Assembly: GCA_002437585.1 (NCBI GenBank)
Contig: DJQM01000035.1
Coordinates: forward strand, 103,795-167,794
Reading direction: 5' to 3'
Origin: Clostridiales bacterium UBA6386
GTDB lineage: Bacteria > Bacillota > Clostridia > Oscillospirales > Oscillospiraceae
Length of the DNA stretch: 64,000 nt
Shown: positions 9,016 through 17,974 of the stretch, one piece after another
Layout of the letters: the number at the start of each line of letters is the position of its first letter
How positions within the stretch are numbered: position 1 is the first letter of the stretch
Notes under the pieces: generated by a model
The model's input: only the letters and a program-made list of their open reading frames with translations
The model's database searches: none
What the model was told of the DNA's origin: nothing
Position numbers and translations under genes: made by a program

Positions 9016-10416
9016 ATGGTCAACAACAAAGGAACTGTGACCCAGATCCAGGGTCCTGTTCTGGATATTCGTTTTGCGGATGGCCAGCTTCCCTCGCTGC
9101 TCAACGCAATTGAAATTCCCATGGGCGACCGCACGATCATTGCCGAGGTGTCTCAGCACATCGGCGACAATGTGGTGCGGTGCGTTGCCATGTCCTCTAC
9201 CGACGGCCTGCAGCGGGGTGTGGAGGCTGCCGATACCGGCGCTCCCATTTCCGTGCCCGTGGGCGATGCCTGCCTGGGGCGGGTCTTTAACCTGCTGGGT
9301 CAGCCCATTGACAACAAGCCTGCCGTGGAAGGCGACGCCCGGTGGCCCATCCACCGCCCCGCGCCCTCCTATGAGGAGCAGCAGCCCGCCACCGAGATTC
9401 TGGAAACCGGCATCAAGGTCATTGATCTGATCTGTCCCTACGCCAAGGGCGGCAAGATCGGTCTGTTCGGCGGCGCAGGTGTTGGCAAGACCGTTCTGAT
9501 CCAGGAGCTGATCTACAACATCGCCACCGCTCACAACGGCTACTCCGTATTCACCGGCGTCGGCGAGCGTACCCGTGAGGGCAACGACCTGTATAACGAA
9601 ATGACCGCGTCCGGCGTTATCTCCAAGACCGCCATGGTCTTCGGTCAGATGAACGAGCCCCCAGGAGCCCGTATGCGGGTAGGCCTTTCCGGCCTGACCA
9701 TGGCCGAGTACTTCCGGGATGTAAAGCATCAGGACGTGCTGCTGTTCATCGACAACATCTTCCGTTTCACCCAGGCCGGTTCTGAGGTTTCCGCGCTGCT
9801 GGGGCGTATGCCCTCCGCCGTGGGCTATCAGCCCACCCTGGCTACCGAAATGGGTGCCCTCCAGGAGCGTATCACCTCCACCAAGAACGGCTCCATCACC
9901 TCCGTGCAGGCGGTTTACGTCCCTGCGGACGACCTGACCGATCCTGCCCCCGCCACTACCTTTGCTCACCTGGACGCCACCACCGTTCTGGATCGCGGTA
10001 TCGCCTCCCTGGGCATTTACCCCGCCGTGGATCCTCTGGACTCCACCTCCCGGATCCTGTCCCCGGAGATCCTGGGCAAGGAGCATTACGAGACCGCCCG
10101 TGCCGTTCAGGGCATTCTCCAGCGGTACAAGGAGCTTCAGGACATCATCGCCATCATGGGCATGGATGAGCTGAGCGAGGAAGACAAGCTCACCGTCAAC
10201 CGCGCCCGTAAGGTGCAGCGGTTCCTGTCCCAGCCCTTCCATGTGGCCGAGCAGTTCACCGGCTATCAGGGCAAGTACGTCCCCCTGAAGGAGACTATCC
10301 GTTCCTTCCAGGAGATCATCGACGGCAAGCACGACGATATTCCCGAGTCCTACTTCCTGTTCGCCGGCTCCATCGATGAGGTGGTCGCCAAGTACCGGGG
10401 CGGTGAGAAGGCATGA
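9016..10416 (+). CDS. atpD: F-type ATP synthase subunit beta (catalytic)
   Basis: 466 aa, full length. P-loop GGAGVGKT near residue 155, catalytic-glutamate loop GVGERTREG near 183, and DELSEEDKL in the C-terminal lever. Hydrolyses or makes ATP at the beta-alpha interface. AAAGGAGT precedes the ATG. The stop overlaps atpC by 4 bases. Confidence 0.97.
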   Translation: MVNNKGTVTQIQGPVLDIRFADGQLPSLLNAIEIPMGDRTIIAEVSQHIGDNVVRCVAMSSTDGLQRGVEAADTGAPISVPVGDACLGRVFNLLGQPIDNKPAVEGDARWPIHRPAPSYEEQQPATEILETGIKVIDLICPYAKGGKIGLFGGAGVGKTVLIQELIYNIATAHNGYSVFTGVGERTREGNDLYNEMTASGVISKTAMVFGQMNEPPGARMRVGLSGLTMAEYFRDVKHQDVLLFIDNIFRFTQAGSEVSALLGRMPSAVGYQPTLATEMGALQERITSTKNGSITSVQAVYVPADDLTDPAPATTFAHLDATTVLDRGIASLGIYPAVDPLDSTSRILSPEILGKEHYETARAVQGILQRYKELQDIIAIMGMDELSEEDKLTVNRARKVQRFLSQPFHVAEQFTGYQGKYVPLKETIRSFQEIIDGKHDDIPESYFLFAGSIDEVVAKYRGGEKA

Positions 10417-10817
10417 CACCCTTCCACCTGAAAATCGTCACCCCCGACGGTCTCATCTATGACGGCCAGGCCGAGGAGCTCATCGTCCGCACCACCGGCG
10501 GCGACGTGGCAATCTTAGCCCGCCACATGGACTATGTGGCTCCCCTGGGCATGGGTCGGGCAGTGGTGGTCTCCGGGAATACCCGGCGCACCGCCGCCTG
10601 CATCGGCGGAATGCTCAGCGTTTCCGGCGGCGAGGTCACTCTGGTACCCACCACCTTCGAATGGGCGGATAAGATCGACCTGGAGCGAGCCGAAAATGCC
10701 TATAAACGAGCAGACAAGGTGCTCCACGATGAGCGTGCCTCCCAGATGGATCTGAAGCTGGCAGAAGCCAAGCTTCACCGGGCCTTGGTTCGCAAGAGCG
10801 TTGCCTCGGAAAAGTAA
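10413..10817 (+). CDS. atpC: F-type ATP synthase subunit epsilon
   Basis: 134 aa: N-terminal beta sandwich (FHLKIVTPDGLIYDG...) and a C-terminal helical hairpin (ERAENAYKRADKVL...) of the kind that can inhibit hydrolysis. Last gene of the operon; a strong hairpin follows 6 bases after the stop. Confidence 0.94.
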   Translation: MTPFHLKIVTPDGLIYDGQAEELIVRTTGGDVAILARHMDYVAPLGMGRAVVVSGNTRRTAACIGGMLSVSGGEVTLVPTTFEWADKIDLERAENAYKRADKVLHDERASQMDLKLAEAKLHRALVRKSVASEK

Positions 10818-10822
10818 ATTTG

Positions 10823-10856
10823 CGCGCCGCAAGGGAATCTCCTTGCGGCGCGATTA
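10823..10856 (+). terminator. Terminator after atpC
   Basis: Perfect 12-bp stem (10823-10834 with 10841-10852, CGCGCCGCAAGG) with a 6-base loop, followed by ATTATTC. The U-tract is weak but the stem is very stable and ends the ATP synthase operon. Confidence 0.75.
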
Positions 10857-10903
10857 TTCTGTGAACCAGGCCATATCGATGATATCCTCCAAATGCAGCG
10901 CAG

Positions 10904-10935
10904 AAAAGAGCCCGGGCGAATATCGCCCGGACTCA
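10904..10935 (-). terminator. Terminator of the LTA-synthase-like gene
   Basis: Read on the minus strand: GTCCGGGCGA-TATT-CGCCCGGGC followed by TCTTTTCT, just past the stop of the minus-strand sulfatase gene at 10941. Confidence 0.65.
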
Positions 10936-10940
10936 GGTCG

Positions 10941-12875
10941 TTACTGCTTATAATAGTCCACGTCCAGAATCAGGTTGTTGATCCGGACAAATTCCTGCAC
11001 CCGCTCACTCACCGCCTTCTGCGCATCCTCACTGAGCGTGACGGGCTTTCCGGTGGCGGAGAACAGCTTCTTCTCCTTGGCGTCCCAGGCGGCATCCCCG
11101 TAGATCCAGGAGCCGTCGGAGAAGGGCACAAAACCGTCGTACCGATCATCAAAGGCATCGCTGCCCAGATAGCTGTAGGGGCTCTCCACGCCCAGAAGGT
11201 TCAGCACCGTGGGAAGCAGATCGCTGGTGTTGAGCACCTTATCCACCTCCTGAGGTTCCAGGTCGGCACTCCATATGAAGCAGGGCGTCCGCTCCAGCAG
11301 CAGGGTTTCGTCCACCCCGGACAGCTCCAGCAGAGCCTTCTCATTCTTATAGCCGTAGGTATAGTGGTCGGTTATGCCGATGATGACGGTGTTTTCCAGC
11401 TCTCCGTGAGCCTCCAATTCCTTCAGCATCCGAGCGAACATGTCGTCCACCAGCTTGGCCTTCAGCAGGGCGCAGTTGGTTTCCTCGTTGTCCGTCAGGG
11501 TCTTGAACTCCGGGTACTTCTTCAGACCCCAATTGCTGAGCACCTCATTATACTTATAGCTCAGGTGGGCAGAGCGGGTGATGATGTAATTCAGCCGTTT
11601 TCCCTCCCGGAAGAACACATTGTTCAGAGCCGGGTCGTCAAAGAGAATTTTGTCGTCCATCATCAGCTGGTTCATTTCCTTCTCTGACAGGCCGTTGATG
11701 TAGTCCTCATAGTAGACGTATTCCTCGTAGCCCATGGCCTGGCTGAACACACCCCGACTATAGAAATTAGGATCGTTATAGTGGAACTCCTTGGCACTGT
11801 AGCCCTGAGCCTCCAGGAGGGACGCCAAAGACTGGCGATAATCGTTTGTAATGTAGTCAAAGGCATAGCCCCCCTGACTGCTCAGGAAGGAGCCGGTATT
11901 GGAGCAGAACTCGGTGTTAAAGGTACGGATGCCGCCGTAGCCCGGGGTGTAGAACCGGGTAAAGTTGATACCCTCCGACATCAGCCGGTTCAGGGTGGGG
12001 GTGTACTCCCCCAGCATCCAGTCGTCCATGGACTCCATCAGCACCATGATGACGTTTTTGTCCTTCAGAATACCGGTCATTTCATTTTCCTGGGGTTTGT
12101 CCTTTTCTGCGAAATAGGCGTCGATTTCCTCCCGTCCCGCCTCATGCGCCTGGGTATAGGCCGGGGTCAGGGGGTAAATATTATGGGTATAAATGTCCTT
12201 CCACAAGGTCTGGTACAGGCCGCAGACCTGGTAAAGCCGGTGGGTATTGAAAAGGTTCCCATAGGCCGCCTCCAGAGACTGCATCCGGCCGTAGTCTGAC
12301 CTTGCGTACTTCACGTCCTTGTCCTGGTCGAACTGTTCATAAGGAAGCCGGTAGGCAAAATTTCCAGCCACCGCGAACAGGACGATTGCCGCCACGGTCT
12401 GCTTCCAGTTATATTTTCCCCTGGGGAACAGCCAGACCGCAGCCACCCCCAGGCCAATCAATGCCAGAATTCCCAGCCACCAATGGACGGGATAGCTCAG
12501 CAGCACGGAAAAATAATCCGAGCCTTCCGAGGCGTACCGGAAGTCGGACAGCCACATCATTTCCTTGAAAAGGATGTAATAGCCCGTTTCCACCACGGCG
12601 TAGATGGCGGCAAGGCCGTATACCACCCCGAAGACGATCCGCCCGGCCTTGGCAGGCATTCCCAGCACCACCGCGGACAGCATCACTGCCCACAGAAGGC
12701 CGAATACCAAAGGCCATCTGGTTCCGGTGCTTCCCCGCAAGAAAACCCAGCCGAAGGCCTCCACGGCGAAGAAGGCCAGCGGAATCAGGCACAGTCCCAT
12801 ATATTTCTTATAGTCCGGTGCCGCCTTCACAGCTGCCGGGGCAGTTTTTCTGCGTTGCTTTTTGTTTTTCCCCAC
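10941..12875 (-). CDS. LTA synthase family sulfatase-fold membrane protein
   Basis: 644 aa. A basic N-terminus, five membrane helices within about residues 28-175, then an extracellular alkaline-phosphatase/sulfatase domain. Metal and catalytic positions typical of LtaS-like enzymes are visible: E in LMESMDDWM (near 280), the threonine region GIRTFNTEF (near 318) and DH in GITDHYTYG (near 498). It likely moves glycerol-phosphate or a related phospho-alcohol onto a polymer or glycolipid outside the cell; the acceptor cannot be told. Start is GTG at 12875, 9 bases after AAAGGAG. Divergent from asnS. Confidence 0.82.
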   Translation of the reverse strand: MGKNKKQRRKTAPAAVKAAPDYKKYMGLCLIPLAFFAVEAFGWVFLRGSTGTRWPLVFGLLWAVMLSAVVLGMPAKAGRIVFGVVYGLAAIYAVVETGYYILFKEMMWLSDFRYASEGSDYFSVLLSYPVHWWLGILALIGLGVAAVWLFPRGKYNWKQTVAAIVLFAVAGNFAYRLPYEQFDQDKDVKYARSDYGRMQSLEAAYGNLFNTHRLYQVCGLYQTLWKDIYTHNIYPLTPAYTQAHEAGREEIDAYFAEKDKPQENEMTGILKDKNVIMVLMESMDDWMLGEYTPTLNRLMSEGINFTRFYTPGYGGIRTFNTEFCSNTGSFLSSQGGYAFDYITNDYRQSLASLLEAQGYSAKEFHYNDPNFYSRGVFSQAMGYEEYVYYEDYINGLSEKEMNQLMMDDKILFDDPALNNVFFREGKRLNYIITRSAHLSYKYNEVLSNWGLKKYPEFKTLTDNEETNCALLKAKLVDDMFARMLKELEAHGELENTVIIGITDHYTYGYKNEKALLELSGVDETLLLERTPCFIWSADLEPQEVDKVLNTSDLLPTVLNLLGVESPYSYLGSDAFDDRYDGFVPFSDGSWIYGDAAWDAKEKKLFSATGKPVTLSEDAQKAVSERVQEFVRINNLILDVDYYKQ

Positions 12876-12905
12876 TTGGGTTCACTCCTTTGCGTGATTT
12901 TGCCC

Positions 12906-12934
12906 TATTGTAGCACAAAAAACGACAGTTGTAC
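12906..12934 (-). promoter_or_regulatory. Probable promoter of the LTA-synthase-like gene
   Basis: Minus strand: TGTACA, 17-base spacer, TACAAT, 30 bases before the GTG start. The -35 box is imperfect. Confidence 0.4.
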
Positions 12935-12987
12935 ACTTAAGATTTTCTTTTCCCCCTGACATTTTTCATAAAAAACACAATTCCCTC

Positions 12988-13016
12988 TTGTAAAATCTTC
13001 CAAATTGACGTATACT
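12988..13016 (+). promoter_or_regulatory. Promoter of asnS
   Basis: TTGTAA, 17-base spacer, TATACT, 31 bases before the asnS ATG. No T-box leader is present between promoter and gene, unlike many Firmicutes synthetase genes. Confidence 0.65.
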
Positions 13017-13047
13017 AACCTATATTTCCAAGAAAAGAGGAACCCAA

Positions 13048-14439
13048 ATGGAACTGATTACCGTTCGCGAGCTGTTCAAGAACACCCAAAAATACGCCGG
13101 TCAGGAAATTACCATCGGCGGCTGGGTTCGCAACAAGCGTCCCAGCAAGCAATTTGGCTTTATCGTCCTGAATGACGGCAGCTATTTCACCCCTGTTCAG
13201 GTGGTTTATAACGACAGCCTGGAAAATTTCCAGGAAATTTCCAAGATCAACATCAGTGCCGCTCTGATCGTCCGGGGCACTCTGGAGCTGACGCCCGATG
13301 CCAAGCAGCCCTTTGAGATTCAGGCCTCCGCCATCACCGTGGAGGGTCCCTCCACCGGCGATTACCCCCTGCAGCCCAAAAAGCACTCCATGGAGTACCT
13401 GCGCACCATCACCCACCTGCGTCCCCGCGCCAATACCTTCCAGGCGGTGTTCCGCATCCGCTCTCTGGCCGCCATGGCCATCCATCAGTTCTTCCAGGAC
13501 CGGGATTTTGTGTATGTCCACACGCCGCTGATCACCGGCTCTGACTGCGAGGGCGCCGGCGAAATGTTCCAGGTCACCACCCTGGATCTGAGCAATGTGC
13601 CCAAAACCGAGGAAGGCAAGGTAGACTACACCCAGGATTTCTTCGGCAAATCCACCAATCTGACGGTCTCCGGCCAGCTGAACGCCGAGACCTTCGCCAT
13701 GGCCTTCCGGAATGTCTACACCTTCGGCCCCACCTTCCGTGCCGAAAACTCCAACACCACCCGCCACGCCGCCGAGTTCTGGATGATCGAGCCGGAGATC
13801 GCCTTTGCCGACCTGGACGATGACATGCGTCTGGCCGAGGACATGATCAAGTACATCATCTCCTATGTGCTGGAGCACGCCCCGGAGGAAATGGCCTTCT
13901 GCAACCAATTCCTGGACAAGGGTCTGCTGGATCGGCTGCACAACGTGCTGCACAATGACTTTGGCCGGATCACCTACACCGACGCCGTAACCCTGCTGGA
14001 GCAGCACAACGCTCAGTTTGAGTACCCCGTCCACTGGGGTACGGATCTGCAGACCGAGCATGAGCGGTATCTGACCGAGGTGGTCTTCCAGAAGCCCGTC
14101 TTCGTCACCGACTACCCCAAGGAGATCAAGGCCTTCTACATGAAGCTGAACCCGGACGGCAAAACCGTGGCGGCCATGGACTGCCTGGTGCCCGGCATCG
14201 GCGAGATCATCGGCGGCTCTCAGCGTGAGGACAGCTACGAGCTGCTGAAGAACCGGATCGAGGAGCTGGGCATGAAGCCGGAGGATTACGCCTTCTACAT
14301 GGATCTTCGGAAGTACGGCTCCGCCCGGCACGCGGGCTTCGGTCTGGGCTTCGAGCGGTGCGTCATGTACCTGACCGGCATCGGCAACATCCGGGATGCC
14401 ATTCCCTTCCCCAGAACCGTGGGCAACTGTGAGCTGTAA
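13048..14439 (+). CDS. asnS: Asparaginyl-tRNA synthetase
   Basis: 463 aa class IIb synthetase charging tRNA-Asn. N-terminal OB anticodon-binding domain (ITIGGWVRNKRPSKQFGFI). Catalytic core with motif 2 FRAENSNTTRHAAEFWMIEPE-type loop (near 232-252) and motif 3 GFGLGFERC near 427, ending GNIRDAIPFPRT. The AENSNT signature separates AsnRS from AspRS. AAAAGAGG precedes the ATG. Monocistronic: a repeat element follows immediately. Confidence 0.96.
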   Translation: MELITVRELFKNTQKYAGQEITIGGWVRNKRPSKQFGFIVLNDGSYFTPVQVVYNDSLENFQEISKINISAALIVRGTLELTPDAKQPFEIQASAITVEGPSTGDYPLQPKKHSMEYLRTITHLRPRANTFQAVFRIRSLAAMAIHQFFQDRDFVYVHTPLITGSDCEGAGEMFQVTTLDLSNVPKTEEGKVDYTQDFFGKSTNLTVSGQLNAETFAMAFRNVYTFGPTFRAENSNTTRHAAEFWMIEPEIAFADLDDDMRLAEDMIKYIISYVLEHAPEEMAFCNQFLDKGLLDRLHNVLHNDFGRITYTDAVTLLEQHNAQFEYPVHWGTDLQTEHERYLTEVVFQKPVFVTDYPKEIKAFYMKLNPDGKTVAAMDCLVPGIGEIIGGSQREDSYELLKNRIEELGMKPEDYAFYMDLRKYGSARHAGFGLGFERCVMYLTGIGNIRDAIPFPRTVGNCEL

Positions 14440-14699
14440 GGCAGTGCCGCACCATTGCATCTTTGTGTCTCAGTCAGGATTTTGTCCCAATTCAAAGCTT
14501 GGGAACCTCTGAAGCAATCGCCTGCGGCTGGATAGCGGATCTTTTTCTCTATCCGTGCGGCTTCAAAAACGGGAAAGATAGCGCAGCCGTTGCCAGCGCA
14601 AGCTGGCTTGCGGGGGTGCGCTATCTTTTTCATTTTTCAAATTGAAGAAGTGGGGCAAAAGGCTGCTGAGACGCGAAGTTGCAATTGTGTGGTGCTGCC
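14440..14699 (+). repeat. Inverted-repeat element R1 (composite) between asnS and the C39 lipoprotein
   Basis: The ends are imperfect inverted copies of a 19-base sequence (14440-14458 and 14681-14699), the same terminal sequence as element 30834-30994. Inside is GGGAACCTCTGAAGCAA near 14510, which resembles the ends of the elements at 17631 and 29152, so one element seems to have inserted in another. A segment near 14578-14626 forms a long GATAGCGCA...TGCGCTATC hairpin followed by TTTTTC. No gene is supported in this 298-base gap. Confidence 0.6.
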
Positions 14700-14737
14700 C
14701 TACGACCGCCGACAGGTGGCAGTGTGCAGCCCCTGTA

Positions 14738-16630
14738 CTACATTCCGAGATAGGCATCTCTGCGCATAACCGCCGGGGCGCACTTGCGGCAGTAGAAATT
14801 CTCCCCCACCAGGCTGCTTTCCGACTGATCGCCGCACCGGGCACAGCCGGGGATCCGGGTGATCTTATAGTCGAAAATCCAGTAGCCGGAGCCTGCGCTG
14901 GTGATGCTTGCCCAGGTGTGCTCGTCGTTGACGTGGGCTGGCACCCGGACATAATTATAGATGTTGGAGTCCCGAACCTGGACGTTCCCATCCTCTGTAA
15001 TCTCCTGGAGCGCAATATAGTGGCCGCCCCGGGTCCAGTAGCCCTTGTGCTGGATGGAAACTACCAGGTGGTGGTTCTCCAGTCCCTCCCATGCCTTGGC
15101 AGGCTCATAGGTTTTCTCCACCAGATAGAAATCCATCGCCGGAGGCTCCTTGACGAAAATCATTCCGTCGGTGCCGTTGCGGTGGCTGTAGCTCCCGTAC
15201 CGGCGGCACATCTCCGGCGGCGTCAGCAGCTCATCGGACAGATAGGAAGCAACCATTGCCATGGTGGTAATACCGCAGCCGTTGGTTCGCAGCTGGAAGC
15301 CGCCGAACATGACACCAGGATAGTCCTGCTGCAAATACAGGGGAATCTCCGGGAACCGCTCATGGGCAATATCGGGGTACAGCAGATCAGAGGTTGTGAC
15401 CTCCGCCTTTCCCTCAGGAAGGGCGATCTGGTCATAGGCAAAATCCACCGGGTATTCCGCCCGCGCCTGGGTCAGAATGTCCGCCTCCTGCTCAGTAAGC
15501 TCACTGTCTGCCGTCTCTACCGCCGCCGCGTCCAGCCGGCCGGAGAAATAGAGGATATGGACACCGTCGTCATCGGTAATGGCCGTGGTGTCGCCGCTCT
15601 TACGAGCCGGATCAAAGCACCAGCTATCCAGCTCGGCGGGAAGCTCCCCCTTCTTCACCCGGCTGTAGCCGCCGCCGTCCAGGGCTGAGGCTTCGTCCTG
15701 AGAATACAGGTGTGCCAAGTCCTTGAAGGCCGCCTCGGACTTCTGCTCCGTCTGGGTCAAAGGCTGCAAGCGGGTTCTGGCCGCCTTCCGGAACGCCGTC
15801 AGAGCTTCCTCGGCGGTTTTGCCGTCGGTTTTCAGCAGGATGTACTTGATGTTCACAAGGTAATCCCCGTCGGTGCTTTCCGTGTACGCCACCTCCGGCG
15901 AGGTCAGGTCATAGGTCAGATTGGTAAAGTACATGTAGGAGCGGTTCAGAAGCTGCGCCATAGCCGTCAAATCCTCTTCGGTGGTGCCGAAGGCCTCCTG
16001 AGCCAGCGCGGCTGCATCGGCGAAGCCCTTCTCCCCTGCCAGGGTTTTCAGGGTATCCGGCAGGGAATCCAGGTAGGCCTGGTGCATGGTATTGGGGCTG
16101 TAGAAGCGGTTGTAGCCGTAAAGGTACTTGGTTGCCGGCATTCCCTCCATGTAGGTGGCATACTTCTCCGGGTCGGGCTGGTACTCCGGCTCCAGAACCA
16201 AGGGCACCTCCAGGCTCCGCTGGTTCAGTGCCGCGGCGGTATGCCAGGCGTTCAAGGCCTGCTGGAGGAAATACTGCTGCCAGGAGCCGACGGTGGTATC
16301 CGCCTGGCAGGGCTGGGTATCCAGCGGCGCGTCAAAATCCGGAGCCGGGGTCTTGCCGTCGGCCCGATACTGGGAAACCTCTGCCCAATACCAGACGGCA
16401 AGCTCCCCGTTTGTCAGCTTGGTGTCCCCGATCCGGGCGATCACCGCCGACGTGTCCCCTTCCCGGGTATAGGTACCCTTGCAGGTCACGTCATTGGGGT
16501 CGCCGTCGGCGGGAACTGTGGCACCCGCCTGAGCCGAGGTGGTTTCCCCCGGAGCGTCCCCATTGTCCCCTGCCGGGGCACAGCCGCATAAAAGCAGCAC
16601 CGCAAGAACCGCCGCCAGAATTCTTTTCAC
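14738..16630 (-). CDS. Lipoprotein with parvulin-like PPIase and C39-like peptidase domains
   Basis: 630 aa. Lipoprotein signal with the lipidation cysteine in LLLCGCAPAG. Residues about 65-290 look like a SurA/PrsA-type N-domain. A parvulin-like PpiC segment lies about 298-365 (KDLAHLYSQDEASALDGGGY ... VHILYFSG). Next is a Peptidase_C39_2-like domain with NGCGITTMAM (Cys near 450), GGHYIAL (His near 536) and RDSN. The tail has a CxxC...CxxC zinc-ribbon (CARCG, CRKC). Start is GTG at 16630 after AAAGGGG, not the frame's first ATG at 16765. It is probably exported and anchored outside; folding or proteolysis of wall proteins is inference. This domain order is unfamiliar to me. Confidence 0.72.
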   Translation of the reverse strand: MKRILAAVLAVLLLCGCAPAGDNGDAPGETTSAQAGATVPADGDPNDVTCKGTYTREGDTSAVIARIGDTKLTNGELAVWYWAEVSQYRADGKTPAPDFDAPLDTQPCQADTTVGSWQQYFLQQALNAWHTAAALNQRSLEVPLVLEPEYQPDPEKYATYMEGMPATKYLYGYNRFYSPNTMHQAYLDSLPDTLKTLAGEKGFADAAALAQEAFGTTEEDLTAMAQLLNRSYMYFTNLTYDLTSPEVAYTESTDGDYLVNIKYILLKTDGKTAEEALTAFRKAARTRLQPLTQTEQKSEAAFKDLAHLYSQDEASALDGGGYSRVKKGELPAELDSWCFDPARKSGDTTAITDDDGVHILYFSGRLDAAAVETADSELTEQEADILTQARAEYPVDFAYDQIALPEGKAEVTTSDLLYPDIAHERFPEIPLYLQQDYPGVMFGGFQLRTNGCGITTMAMVASYLSDELLTPPEMCRRYGSYSHRNGTDGMIFVKEPPAMDFYLVEKTYEPAKAWEGLENHHLVVSIQHKGYWTRGGHYIALQEITEDGNVQVRDSNIYNYVRVPAHVNDEHTWASITSAGSGYWIFDYKITRIPGCARCGDQSESSLVGENFYCRKCAPAVMRRDAYLGM

Positions 16631-16663
16631 GCAAAAAACCCCTTTCGGGAAATGATTTGTTAT

Positions 16664-16692
16664 AGTATAACATGGGTGCTTTCGATTTTCAA
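16664..16692 (-). promoter_or_regulatory. Promoter of the parvulin/C39 lipoprotein gene
   Basis: Minus strand TTGAAA, 17 bases, TATACT, 34 bases before the GTG start. Confidence 0.6.
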
Positions 16693-16784
16693 TGAGATGC
16701 GACGCATTTTTCCGGATTTTCCCGGCGGCTTGACTTTTCCCGGAAAGCATGATACGGTTAACCACACCTGACAGGAGGCATTCT

Positions 16785-17390
16785 ATGTTTCGTAATCTGC
16801 CAAAGCTGAATCCCCGGCACTGCGCCGTGGCCTTTTTCGCCTCTGCCTTTCAGGCCTTCGGCATGTACCATATTCACGCCCTGTCCGGGGTGACGGAGGG
16901 GGGCATTTTCGGACTGATCCTGCTGCTGCGCCACTGGCTGGGGCTGTCCCCGGCCTTCAGCAGTCTGATCCTCAACGGCGGCTGCTATCTGCTGGGCTGG
17001 AAAACTTTGGGGCGGGAATTTATCGGCTATTCTGTTGCTGCCGCCCTGGGCTATTCCATGGGCTATCGGGTCTGTGAGCAATTTCCGCCGTTGTTGCCGG
17101 GGATCGCCGAGCTTCCCCTGCTGGCTTCCGTCGCCGGAGCCTTGTTCATCGGCATTGGCGCGGGGCTGTGTGTCCGGGTGGGCGGAGCCACCAGCGGGGA
17201 CGACGCCCTGGCCATGAGCCTGACCCACCTGACGGGCATTCCCATTCAACGGCTGTATCTTGTCAGCGATCTGATTGTGCTGACGTTGTCTCTGAGCTAC
17301 ATTCCCCTCCGGCGAATCGGCTATTCCCTGCTGACGGTGATCCTCTCCGGGCAGATCATCGGGTGGATGCAGAAGGGGAAGAAAGAATAA
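16785..17390 (+). CDS. YitT-family membrane protein, short form
   Basis: 201 aa, five to six membrane helices, with the YitT/DUF161 signatures GVTEGGIFGLILLL and GGATSGDDALAMSL. It stops after the membrane part and lacks the C-terminal DUF2179 domain of longer relatives such as the gene at 33051-33914. Function of the family is unknown; a transport role is suspected. ATG at 16785 follows CAGGAGG. A candidate promoter TTGACT-17-TACGGT lies at 16730-16758. Confidence 0.75.
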   Translation: MFRNLPKLNPRHCAVAFFASAFQAFGMYHIHALSGVTEGGIFGLILLLRHWLGLSPAFSSLILNGGCYLLGWKTLGREFIGYSVAAALGYSMGYRVCEQFPPLLPGIAELPLLASVAGALFIGIGAGLCVRVGGATSGDDALAMSLTHLTGIPIQRLYLVSDLIVLTLSLSYIPLRRIGYSLLTVILSGQIIGWMQKGKKE

Positions 17391-17908
17391 GCAGCTTCCC
17401 TAAAGATGTCATTGCCGCACCAGTTTGCGGGCTTAAATTGGTACAATAGCTTAGGGAACCTCTGATTTATAGCAATTTAACAAATTAACACGAATAACCG
17501 CAAGCGCAAAACCAGCCGGAACAGTCAGATGGCGTCACCGCCTTCATCAAGCTTATCACTCCTATTACATCCATTGTATTGTATGTTGATTATATAAAAA
17601 AACTCTCAAGATTTTGATTTTCTTGAATGCTAAGGAGCCTCTGAATCAATCATCTGCGGCCGTGAGCGGTTCTTTTCCGCTCACTCTTCGGTATCAAAAA
17701 CGGGAAGTACATACAGGATTCCACCGTTTTCGATACCTCGATTGGACGAAAAATCTCTCACTCACAGTTCTTGTCAATTTCATCAAAGCTTCCCGGACAC
17801 TGTCGCAATTACACGGATAACCATTTTATCGAGAATGGTATGAAAATCAAAATGCAGGTACCCGGTGGACACCTGCTGGAACCCGCGCGTCAATGCAAAA
17901 CAACCCTC
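17391..17908. repeat. Gene-free stretch with degenerate repeat elements
   Basis: No gene supported. 17404-17420 resembles a decayed end of the TGTCATTGC element found complete at 31529-31745. GGGAACCTCTGA at 17454 and AGGAGCCTCTGAATCAA at 17634 match the ends of the element at 29152. From 17634 to about 17796 a ~160-base copy ends in AAAGCTTCCC and contains GACGAAAAATCTCTC, which recurs near 30946. A 68-codon open frame here reads through repeat sequence and is not credited. Confidence 0.6.
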
Positions 17909-17949
17909 TTGCCGGAAAACGGAAACTATGGTATAGTATTTCCATAGTT
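17909..17949 (+). promoter_or_regulatory. Promoter and overlapping palindrome before the patatin gene
   Basis: TTGCCG, 17 bases, TATAGT (17909-17937). A perfect inverted repeat AACTATGG...CCATAGTT (17924-17931 and 17942-17949) brackets the -10 box, the expected layout of a repressor operator. No adjacent regulator gene was seen. Confidence 0.55.
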
Positions 17950-17974
17950 AACAGCGTTTTGGAGGAACCGGAAC

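Noticed and set aside
12876..13047. T-box leader for asnS
   Set aside because: Promoter to start codon distance is only ~30 bases; no T-box motif.
17614..17820. 68-codon frame before the patatin gene
   Set aside because: Reads through a dispersed repeat copy; no ribosome site.
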